A stretch of 64,000 nucleotides of DNA, taken from Aporrectodea caliginosa. Taxonomy: Eukaryota > Annelida > Clitellata > Crassiclitellata > Lumbricidae. The notes below the pieces were generated by a model. The model saw nothing but the letters and a program-made list of their open reading frames with translations, did not search any database and was not told the origin of the DNA. Of this stretch, positions 45,601 through 57,600 are shown in pieces (the first letter of the stretch is position 1; each line of letters begins with the position of its first letter). Both the position numbers and the translations under genes were made by a program. Location of the stretch: contig JACEVL010000279.1 in NCBI GenBank assembly GCA_020284085.1, forward strand, positions 187,001-251,000, in the 5' to 3' direction.

Positions 45601-48600
45601 CTGCTTTCCTGCCTGTCTATCTGCCTGCCTCGGCTGCCTGTCTGCCTGCTTGAAGGTCTGCCTGCCTGCTACCTCTGCCACCCAATTCTCTCCGTGTTTG
45701 TGTGTAAGTGTCTCTCTCTCCTTCCATCCTTTCGTCAGTCCGACCTTCCTTCTTTCCCTCCATTCATCTCTGCCTGCTTTAGTACATGAAACATAACATA
45801 CCAGTGTGATGCTTCTCTGTCTGACTGCCTCCTCTTCCATCTGCCTGCTACTCTTACCTAAATAGCTAGAGCAATCCGCCAGGAGCCAGGTGCTCTTGAC
45901 CACTAGCCCTCACGTGGAAGTTGGCGGGGCTTTCTTATCAGCATCTATTCCTATTGTAGTTTGTAGATGTAATTCTACTCAAGAGGAAAGAAGCGTCAAT
46001 GCTTCTTGAAATTGGGCTGTCAACGGCAGGTCCAACCAGTTCTTTGTGGCTATTCGTTTTGGCACTGACAGCACTTTGTACACAGGGGCAAACATGAAGC
46101 CTGAAAAACTGACCACAGCCTGGTGAGGGTTGAAAATGTTCAGATGTGACACCCAAGAGGGAAAGTGCTGCCAATATTTCCCCTTGTGCGAGCACCTTTG
46201 CTTCCAGTTTCATGATTCATTAAATGGGAACTGGGCTTGATTCCTCTAAATCTTATATCACACTAAAAATCTTATCTTACTCTTATCGCTTACTAAAAAA
46301 AGAGAATTAAAAGTAGCTTTTGAATTTAAAACCAACAGGTTCAGGCTTTGAGGCAGTGTTGTAGAATGAGATGGCATAGCTGTTAAGTTTGCCATTGTTG
46401 TAACTGTTTTGTGTTTTATCTGAATAGCATATTATAGCGAGCATCGGAGCATTGAGTATAGATGTGCCAGATAGGATTATGTTTCAGATTAGTAAATATT
46501 TGTAGATCTGCCACCTCTGGTTGAGCGATTTAACCATTGCGTAGCATAGCTGAACTTTGCTGCACCTAATAGCATTGTAGAAACATTGTCAAGGTTCTAC
46601 CAACATGGATGCATACATAATACATACATGCATACATACATACATGTATATGTATGTATGTAATCAGCGCCTCTGATTGGTGTAGCACTGTGAGTGGTGC
46701 TATATAAATTTACAGATACAATAGATACAACACATACATACATACATACATACATACATACATACATACATACATTATACATTAGAGCTGTACCGATATC
46801 GCTTTTTGCCGATTATGCCGATACCGCGTATGGCCGATTATTAAACTGCCGATACCGATGGTAGCGATTATTAAATTCCAACCCATTTACCGAATATTTC
46901 ATTATTTGTTTAGTCAAAATAGATACAACAATTATTATTATTATATTCGTTTATTGGTAACAACAACAAACTGATAGTCACATCGCTATCAGGTACATTG
47001 TGATTAAACTAGAGTTACGAGTGAATGCTAAGCAAGATTATAGCATAAAACAGAGCCCATTTATTAGAGCGACAATAAGGCGAGAATTTGTCATCAACTA
47101 TGTCCAATTGTCCATGCCTGATGAATTGTTTAGTTATTATTAGAAGGAGAGAGGGACTGAGAATGTGATGAGAATGCATGCATGCTATCTATATAAGACT
47201 ATAATTAGATATTTATCAGGATTGGTGGGCAGGTGATGGCTTTCTATACAGGACTCGTGAGATTAAATGTTTATCATCTCTAGTAGGTAAGACAAAGTTA
47301 AGTTGGGAAATTAATGTTTTAATGCGTAAATAATAAGGGACGTAAACGATAGATGAAAATCGATGCAAACTTGGAATATGCAATAATTCAAGTAAAATTA
47401 TTAAATTATAACACAATTTTGACATCTTACCGATTAACCGATTAGAAGATACCCGATTATGCCGATTGTTCTAATAAGATCTGTCAGATGCATACATGCA
47501 TACATGCATACATGCATGCATACATGCATACATACATACATACATACATACTCAGCCATGCATGCATGCATGCATACATGTTCTAAAATCATACATGCAT
47601 ACATGCATACATGCATACATGCATGCATACATACATACATACATACATACATGCATACATACTTATATGTATGCAAATATACATGCTTATATATCCCTGT
47701 AACTGTAAGCCAGACTTACAGAGACAGCAATGGCTGTGAAGTGTTAAACCTCACTGCCACAAATGGCTTGAGGACATTTTCAGCTGATCTTAAGAAGCAC
47801 CTGTTTAGATCTGTCAGATGGTCATGTCTCACCGCCTTGTGAGGGTCTAAAATTAATTAAGGCACACTATACAAGAGTTCAAAGACATACATACATAATA
47901 CTTATATACACAAATACTTGCTTACATGCAGTCATGCATAATTATATACATGCATAAATATATAGGATGGTGATTTGATTGAGCTATTGTTACTGATGAT
48001 ATGACTTGAGGGCAGTTGTTGGTGAAGTGACTGCCAGACGGACATGAAAGGAATTGTCTTCCTTGAGGGAAGAAACAAACAATTGCTACCAAAGCCTAAT
48101 AAATAATTCACAGGTTCACGTGTATTATATCTGTTATATCGGGGAGAAGGGCGTTTGTCAAGTGGGGGTGATGAGCAGCCCAATTTCACGGTCTAAATTT
48201 GGTTCAGTTTATAGTGAAGACCATTTTGGATCTGTGTTTAGGTTGATAAGAGATAGGGAGTAGGGATGAATGGTTGGGAGATTAATTGGAAGAACCAAAC
48301 AACTCTGCCACAGGGTACCACCGGGATCAAGTGATTACAGAGACAGACAGACGGACGGACGGACATACATAGGTACGTACGTAGGGACAGACGGATTAGA
48401 TGGATGAGGTTGATCACTCTTATCTCGGTCTATCGTCCGCAGACATTAAGCCAGCGACTGAGGAAAAAGTGCATGGAGTATTTGTGATGAATGTCAAAGT
48501 GTGGTCGTCTGGTTTCAATAGATCCACTGGATTCTTGTGGCTGTTGCCGAGTTATGCTAATGGACGCTGGCATTTGACTGACTTCCATCAGATGAAGCTA

Positions 48601-51600
48601 AGTTATCCCGGACAGATGAAGTGTCTTCGAAGAAGTCAGGTGGTCTAGGTTTGTCCAAATGGTGTTACATCTGAGCCTGTGTATGTTATTCCACCTGGAG
48701 TTGTGTTGGGTAAGAGTGTGGGGGAAGGAGAGCTGGCACAATTTCCATGGAAGTACCTGGAAACATGTGTCGAAAGTATCCTCGTTAACGTGTAGTTGTT
48801 CCAGCGGACCAGACGAGATTCATTAGCGTTCATTGTTGGAGATGAAGGCAATATGAGCACACACAGTCATGTGTTGAAACTTTGCTGTGCTGTGGATAAG
48901 CGCCGTGGGATGAACTTAGGAACACCTGAACTTTCTCCAGTTACAAAGATACATTTGTATCCTCTTCAAAGATGTTGACACAACATCATGTGTATATTTT
49001 GTCTACACGGTACTTACATTTTTTCTCAGGCTTACAAATTCAAGTTTCACTGTTGGTTGAGTGGACAGCAGTGATGCAGGTTGGACTTTTCACACAGAGT
49101 AGAGGGAATCAGGTTGGTTTGTAGAAATTATTACGATCCATTGTTGTGAAAGACTTGGTCAGCTTCAGGGGTGAGTACATAATTCTGCAGTACAAGTGTG
49201 GCCTAGGCAACACCAGGGTGTCAACGATAAGAAAAAAATTGTGCACTGTGAGCCTTCTGTGATGGACTGGAGTTTGGCTCAAATGAACATAGCTATATAG
49301 CTATCCAAGAAGCCTAGACTTAGGTTTCTAGTTCCAGTGCCACATAAGTTAATCTGGCATGATGACAGCAAGTTGTGATTGTATCTTTGCCTGTCTCAAT
49401 CGTGGACCAAGTTTATCTTTGTTGCAAATCGCGTTCGGTGCTAGTGCTTTGTATAATGAATTTTGGTTCATGTTCCAACTGGAAATTCCTACTGATGTTT
49501 GAAATGGAATATTTCTGATGCCATTTCTGTGGATATTGCAAGTGACAGTTGCTAGACTGTGCTATTATGGCAGTTGACCTGGATAGTCTAACGGCACTTT
49601 ATATGGATATTTTAACCCAGGTGCTATGGATATTCTAACTAGCACTTACCAGTTGATCGGTTGAAACTGCAAGGCAGATAGCAAGCACTCAGACTCTGAT
49701 GCAAAGAAATGAAAGATATGGTGGATGTTCAGACTATTCTTGGATAAACGTTAACCGGCATTATAGCCATTGACAATTTGGCTTTGAAGAAAGATAACCA
49801 GCCTGTGCACGTCCCTATTGCACTTGACAGTTTGGTTTGGTGATAACCACGAAATTGTTGAACACTCACTGCAAAGAAATAGGACATGGTTCTGTTCTGT
49901 GCCATATCATCATCAAAAATGAAGAGCAGTCATGATGATGTTGATGGAGTGTCATTGAAAAGTGAACACTTGGAGAGCATAAGGAAACTGCTGCATGGAG
50001 AAAATGCTTCGATTGTCGTGGCTTCTGTCCCAAAGTGGGTTGCTTATGGAGTGGCAGTGCAGACTTCGGAAAGGAAGGTAATGTCAAACTTGGATGGTCA
50101 TTGTGCAGTAAATAAGTTTTTCTAAGCTTTCTTGATTCTTCAGTTGCTATTGCAGACACTTTCTCATCACTTTTTAATTAATCCTCAATAAAGGATATAC
50201 TTACTTACTTTACTTAATTATGGCGGTACATCTGGTGTGCAGTTCAGCATTTGCTTTGAAGTCTTCTATGCTTTATTTTTGAGTTTGTTTACTGTTTTCT
50301 TGATCTGAAAAAGCTTATGTAGAAGTCCTGTTCACTTAATTATGTGTCTTGTGTCATTTCCTATCATCCTATCTTTTTCTGTATGGCTACTTATCCGTCC
50401 ATCCTCTTCTGCCCATAATGTCCAGTACTATCATATTTCCTTCCACTGCTTTGTCTTGGGCTGACTCTTAGTTTATCCGATTGATAGACAGGCAGACAAG
50501 CATTTTGATACCATACGTCTGACTATGCTCTGGGCATATATTTATTGACATTGCAAAATTGCTGTATCGGTCTAACCTCTCAGGGCTATAGCCAGCCTTT
50601 GTTCTCTGATCATTTTCGTTAGAAAGATACAAAGATAAGTCACTTGGAAGCTGAATGAACACATTGCTATCTCCACAGTGGAACCATGTTATAGTGGTGT
50701 TGAGTTGCTTTATAGTCTAGAGGTTAGCATGCTGGACTATATGTCTAGAGGTCGGGTTCAAATCCTTGCCAGGGAAGAAATATGTTCAAGATTTCCAGTC
50801 CACTTGCACTCCCTAGACAACTCGGCTATAATGAGTACAGTACACAGACCATACACTGTCAGTGGTTAGTCAGAGGTAAGGTCAGAGGTAGGGCTGACCT
50901 CCCGCCCTAATATGCTGTCTTTTCTTCAATGGTCCTCAAGCTCAGGATTGGCCACACCAGGAATAATAATTCTATTCCATCTGCTTCTATCTCCTTCAAT
51001 AACTCTTCAAACGATAATTCAGTCCTCAGTCCACAAGTTTATGTATATTATGTTGTCAGTCCATGTCATTTAGGTCTTCCTCCACCATATGTTGAGGCTA
51101 AGAAAAATGACATTGATAACACCTCATATCCATAGTTGCCTCTCTGGGCTTCTAGCTAAATAGACTGCTTTTCCATATTGGTGTTGAGTGTCAAGTGTAC
51201 GCCCAGTTCTTTTTGGCTTGTTTATGGTACTTACTCTTCTTGCCGTCTGGCTGTATTCCCCCTCCTCCCCCTCCGCACATGCCTCCACCTCTTTGCCATT
51301 TTGCCCTGGATATACGTGCTTGCCACATGGGTAGTTGTCTTTGATCATATAACCAGCTCAAGAATAAAAATAAAACTATTTAAATAGAGGCTGCACTTTG
51401 ACAGGCTGGCACACAGAAAAATGTGGCCTTGCTGGAGGTTCTTAGATCATAAGCGTATACCTTCATTCCAGACCAGATTAATATTATTGTTAGTGAAACC
51501 CGAAGGAGTAAATGTTAAAGGATACCATAAGTATGCTGTACAAGGACGAGTGGAGCTCTGGAATGACTTTTCTTTGCAGATATCCAGCCATTTATTAGTA

Positions 51601-54600
51601 ATATTATTGCTTGTATTTGTGTTATCAGATTTTTTATTCTTACTAAAAAGAGAATTAAAAAGTAGCTTGTGCCTTGTATGGCTGCAACTTTGTTGATTTA
51701 TGTCTTCTGTAATTTGTGTTCTTGTGAATTGTTTAATTTGTCATAACATGTACAGCACAGTGCGTTTGTCAGGAGCTTCATTAAAGAATAAATATTATTA
51801 TATTATTATTATGAATTTAATACCAATAGGCGAAGGCGTTGAGGAAGTGTTGTGGAATTAGATGGCATTGCTGTTAAATTCGCCATTGTTGTAATTGTAG
51901 TCATGACTAATGATGTTTTATGATCTCTGTTGGTGTGACTATTTTCTTGGCTAAACAAACCATTTAAATTTCAAAGTAAGGTCATGTTATGAGCCTAACC
52001 CTATATGGGCATTTAAATTGGATCCATATGGTCTCTATACCGGTCGCATTTTGATATATAGGTCCTATGCGGGCTCCATGTGGAAAGGAAATAACTTCAG
52101 AAACAATGTAAAGATTGTAAATTGTTTTTTTCTGTTAAGAACTCTTGCAATTCGTTGTTGTGGAGTTTGAATTCCATGGCACCTAGCAATATTTAGAGGT
52201 GAAATGCAAGACTTTTTATATAAAGAGAAATAAATAATTACGGCAGCTCCATAAATTATTTGACGAAATGGTGTCCTTACTCTGGAGACCCTTGGGCCAC
52301 CAGATCTGTGTCCCACTGTCTCTGGTTCTGTCTGGTGTGTATGGACTTGGACGGTTGGCCTTTGGGTGTGAGAGATAAATGCATTGAGCTGGAGTGATAT
52401 TCATTAAATTAATGATGGGTTGTCTTTCCATTGGCATCGCTGTCTGTCCGAGCTGCTCCCCACTGGCAGGGAAATTGGACTGGGAGGCAATACGGCAAAT
52501 TGAGAGCTAGTCGGACCAATGGTTCGCCGAGGGTACGAGGTGGTACGGGGCGGGCGGCACTGCCCCTACCTGGCAGTTGATCATTAGAGGTCGAAAGGGG
52601 AATAAGGCCGGCAATCATCTGGGACTGGCGAGGGGGAGTGTTGTCACCCACCGGGGCACGACTAATGACCAGTGTGACGCAGGCGGCGGCTGCACCTGTC
52701 CGGGGCCTCACGTGTAAACAGTCCTCGGGATTAGGGCGGAGAAAGTTGTTTTACCTTTCCAGGCCAGTGGTTTTCATTACCCGTCATTAACAGGTGAAAC
52801 AGATCCGTGCAGCCTCCTATTCTGGCGACGACGGGCTTCCTGTCTTGAACAGGTGCTATCGACTGGGGTTATGCTAGGGGTTGGCACACGGCCACTTGAT
52901 CCATGTCCTTCCAATTATTTCTGACTTGGACGGTTTGATGGACAGTTTCCTGTGGAGACTGTAATTAGAAGGCTGGCCCTATCTATGTCTCACCACAATT
53001 CACCCCCCCTTCACACACTCTGCACTGGCTAGCCATTTAAAAACCTTCTCAGAATGGGAAAGTGACCAGGAGAGTCAGGTGCATCTACCCCATGAAGTTG
53101 TTTGACTGCCGCTCGGGAATTCGTAATGGAGTGAAGAAATTTTATTTTCTCCTTGGATCAAAGTGCTGACGTTTTCAGACTAACATTCTTGGATCTTCTG
53201 AATAAAAGTTTTAAGCTATCTTGCTGAAAGTTAATGAAGTAACAGATCTGTGAAAAGTGACAAATCAACTGTTACTATACTTCATGAAACAAATTAGAAA
53301 TATTTCCTAAATTCGCTCATCATGAGATTCCTTCTGAAGGTTCGTATTTATAATATCTGATTAATAAGTTTTCATGCATACCCGGTAGTTGTAATCCCAT
53401 TCAACCTAACTCAATGTAATGCAAATCTTGGGTAACATATGAAGGTTAATTAGGAGCTTCATTTCCTAGCCCATGTCTCAGTGGAATTAAGTTGTTGATT
53501 AAATGATCTTTACATTTCTGATTGACTAGTTTATTACTGTTTATGTATTTATTTACCCACTAGTTATTTAAGTTGCATGGTTCTATTAATTATTGTGCAC
53601 ATCATTATCTGTCGCGGCCATACATAGCTTTGGTGTGTTGAACTTCAGTATTTTGGACTTTATTGAAATGAAATTTGTTTCTTCTCAGTAGTGTAGGCCT
53701 AGTCGTTAGTGTGCTGGTCTGTCAATTGAGAGGTCAGAGGTTCAAATACCTGCCAGGGCAGAAATTTATGTGGCGTCTTCTGCTCCACCTATGCCCACTA
53801 TCCAACTCAGCTATACTGAGTAAACTGACCATACACAGTGGGAAGATGAGACAGTGAGGGAGAGGACTGGCCACCCCCTCATATGCAATGTTTCCGTTAA
53901 CGCCCAAATTAGCCGTTTTTACGTCAGTCCAAAACGTCCAAATTCTTGGTGTGATAGTCGAAAGACATGAGCTACGTCCAAAAAACTCTAGGTCAGGGCG
54001 TAAACTACGTCCTCTTTTTTGACTCTAACGGAAACACTGCCTCATATGCCGAGGCTAAGAAAATGAAGTTGCTAACACTTCAAATGGCTGCCCAAGGGCT
54101 AGTTTAAGGGACTGCTCCTCTTCGTCTTATTGTTTCTAAAAACAGCTGACGACCCAACCGTGCACAGCCAATACAAACACATGCAAACATAACTCTGTTT
54201 TATTTAACTTGTATGTATATGAAAGTTTTGCTTATTGCAGAGGCATATTTAAGTGCCTAGCAGATATAGGCTTGTGCCTATGTTACTCAATAGTCTTGTG
54301 CCTAGTTGCAGCTGATGCATTTGCATATGCAGGTGCGTATTTTCCTGTTTGGCTTGAGACATTTGAGACAAAGCATGTATGTCTACTCTAGATGATTGGG
54401 AGAAGTCAATCAATTAAGAACTAGGTGTTTCGTAATTATTTGTACTTCAACCACATAATATAGTTACTTAAATCCTGGACCCAAAGCACCTGAAAGGCAA
54501 GAGTTTCGCAGCCCTACTTTACAAAGACGGACCTGCTACAAATGCATGTATGCCAATTTAGACGTCTGTACCAGAGTGTGCATTTTTAATAATGACAGCA

Positions 54601-57600
54601 CAAAGGAGAAACAAACTTTGTGTGTGTGATAAAAGAGATGCTTTGCTGTGCATAGGCCTAAAAGAGGACGAATTCTATGGGCCTACTAGAGTTGCCACTT
54701 GCCAAGCAATTGTGGCTGCCGCTCAACATAATTGAAGGCATTTGAAGCAGGAAAGACAAATCTGATTGCCACCATTGTAATTGTAATTGTAATCGAACAT
54801 TTATATAGCGCTGCTCAAAGATCAGCAGCGCTCTCGACCTGCTTCAGTTTCAGGGAACAGGAAAGTCTTAAGGCATCTAGGGAACTGGGAAGGTGAGAGG
54901 GCTAGTAACTCAAGGCAAAGAGACTGGGGAAGAGAGTTCCAAGCTGATGGGCCAACACGGGCAAAGCATTGGTTCCATCTTTATCTCAAATCTGTGTTAT
55001 ATTTTAACTATCAGTCTATTTTTTTAGCTAATTTTCTTATCAGTTTCTAATGCAGGTTTGTGATTGTCAAGAATGTTGCTAAGTTTGCTTAAAAGTTATA
55101 AATCGAATACATGTACATGAATAATTTTTAAACTGTTATCTCTTATTTTCTTAACACACAGTCATTATCACAAAAACGCATTTGCTCTGCATGTATTAAT
55201 AGTTCATGACGACTTCAGTTCACTTGGATTTGAATAGAATTTAACATGAATATCCCACCTATTCAGATATATAGGAATTTTTGATGAATGGTCCATTGAA
55301 CTTCAATAATTATAATGAAAGTTTTACTTTATATTGATGGCTTAACTGTTTGTTTTGATTGATTCATTGACTGATTGATTGTTAAATTCATCCATTCTCT
55401 CTCTGGTTGCTTCATTAGCCTAATTGACAGACTGTTTCCATCAACTCATTAACTGAGACTCTTAAAAAACTGCTCAAAAAGGCTCCAAACTGATTGAATA
55501 CTTTGTGGTTTACAGGTGGATTGATTGGTTGGTTATTTACTATATTTGATTTCTTGGTTCAGGAATGTGTTGATTGGTTCGTTTTTTAATTAAGATATAT
55601 TTAGCGATGTGGTGATTGATATGTTGATTGGTTGAGTGATTGATGGGTTGATCGATTTGCACAGGTTCATCAGTACATGAGCGCTCTGCCGGAGTCGAAG
55701 GTGCCTTACGTGAACAGCGCTGGTGAGAAGCTTCGCATTCGCCAGCTGCTGAAACAGCTGCCGCCACACGACAACGAGGTTCGCTACTGCAACGGACTGA
55801 GCGACGAAGAAAAGAAGGAGCTGAGGCTGTTCAGCTCACGCAGGAAGAAGGACGCACTAGGCAGAGGAAGTGTCTGCCCAATACCAGATGGAGCCTCTGG
55901 AACGCAGTGCGAACGAGTAAGAGCTCATGTTCTTACGAATGTTGCTGTTTAATGATGCTGTGTCATAACAATAGTGTAACCCTCCTCCTTTTTCGCGGTT
56001 TGGGACAGGCACTAGCAGAGTAAAGGCAGTGGTAGTGTTTCATACACTCTTACATATTTTGACTTACATAATTTTATTATAATACATTTTCGTAGATACA
56101 GAAGTTTGTAGGGTCAGTTACATCACATGAAGAAATTAAGTGTATTTCAACTACGGGTAGCTTTAAAGTTACATATTTGAAGAGATTTGCTGTAGTTCTC
56201 CAATTTGTTATTTTAAGTCTTTTGTTTTATTTTGAACCTGGTGGAAATGGCAAGTGGGAATTTGAAGCCAATGAAATGAAGCCACACCAGACAGCGGCGT
56301 CACCTGGCGAATGTTGATGATTACTTAATGGATTAGGGACAGGCTGTAGTATCCAACCAACCAAATGCTTTAATTGGCACAAGCTCCAAATGTCGTTGGA
56401 CATGAGCTGTAAATCATGCCACGGGAAAACAAATATTGTACCAAGATATATTAAAAATGGTACTTTGTGAATAGTGTAATAATTATTTGCCTTTGTGAAG
56501 TTCACAAAAGGTGCTATATAAATGTCCAGGTAATACAGTACAGTGGGTGTAGTTTGGTGACTTCTATTATTGAATACAAGGCCTTCTGGGCCAAATCTGC
56601 TCTTCATCCCTTTGAGTTCAGTAGGCCCCTACTGATGCAAGCTGGGTGGTTTATAAAGACAACGTAGTTTTGGATTAGTGCCGCTGTGTTTTGTAGTATC
56701 TCAAACTCAAAGATCCCTCAACTTCTGCTCATGAATTTATATAGAGGCAATGCATATTTTGGCTTTACTAAATTAGCGATCAAGGCCTAACATTAGGCTA
56801 AGGGTCATTAAAGACAACAGAGCTCCTTAATTCATTTCTTCAATGCACCAAAAGTACAGAGGCTTTGGCCACAGAAGGAGGAAATTGGTTCCAGATACTG
56901 ACATTATGGCTAGCAGAAATAAATGTTGCACTTTATCGGCGTTTGCAGTGTGAATGCATGACCACGCATTCGTATGTGCATGTAAGCAGGGCCGTAAATC
57001 TGTTTCGAAATGTGGGGAGGGAAAATTTCCCATTCGGGAGTGTGTATACTTTTCTTAAGAAGTCCACTCAGTAATTATGTATACTGGGTTCAGTCACACG
57101 CTAGGTTAACAATTTTTATTTGTTCGAACTGCTGCTTATAGGTTCAGACTATAGGGAGCAACAATACTAATCGTGTATAAGACAAGACCGTGCTTAGGCT
57201 ATGTCCAAACAGAGCTTATGTCATCCTCTTCTACTTGCCTCCCTGGCCGCTTCCATTCTAAACACCATCAACTAAATAGCCACTATAGCTGCCTGCCTAT
57301 AGCTGCCTGCCGGACCCTTTGGATCTTGACCTCTACCTGTTGATTTTATATTGTTTATATCCATTGTTTTAAATGAGCGCCTGTGAATAAGCTGGTTCCC
57401 GCGACTTGGCATTGTAAAGAAATCTAGAGATGACAATTGCGATTGCAAGCAAAAACTGCGACTAAAACGAATTTTTTTGCGTGGAAACAGATATAATTCA
57501 CAGGAATTTGACCATTTATAATGCTGTTTGTCAATTTTTCTGATGAGCAGTATTAGGCTATGGCAAACTTTTTATTAGGCCTAATGTAGTCTCAACAAGT

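Larger units (their letters stand above)
40745..55664. other. prickle intron 2 (14.9 kb)
   Basis: Holds two MITEs (40961, 53886), a CpG-rich segment (41330-41880), microsatellites (44341, 45545, 46604, 46736, 47487), LINE ends (47700, 51421, 54780), two SINEs (50700, 53675) and a GC-rich island (52430-52870). Stretches 42170-44330, 44690-45540, 45900-46280, 47890-50690, 52880-53670 and 54980-55660 show no recognised element or gene. Confidence 0.6.
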
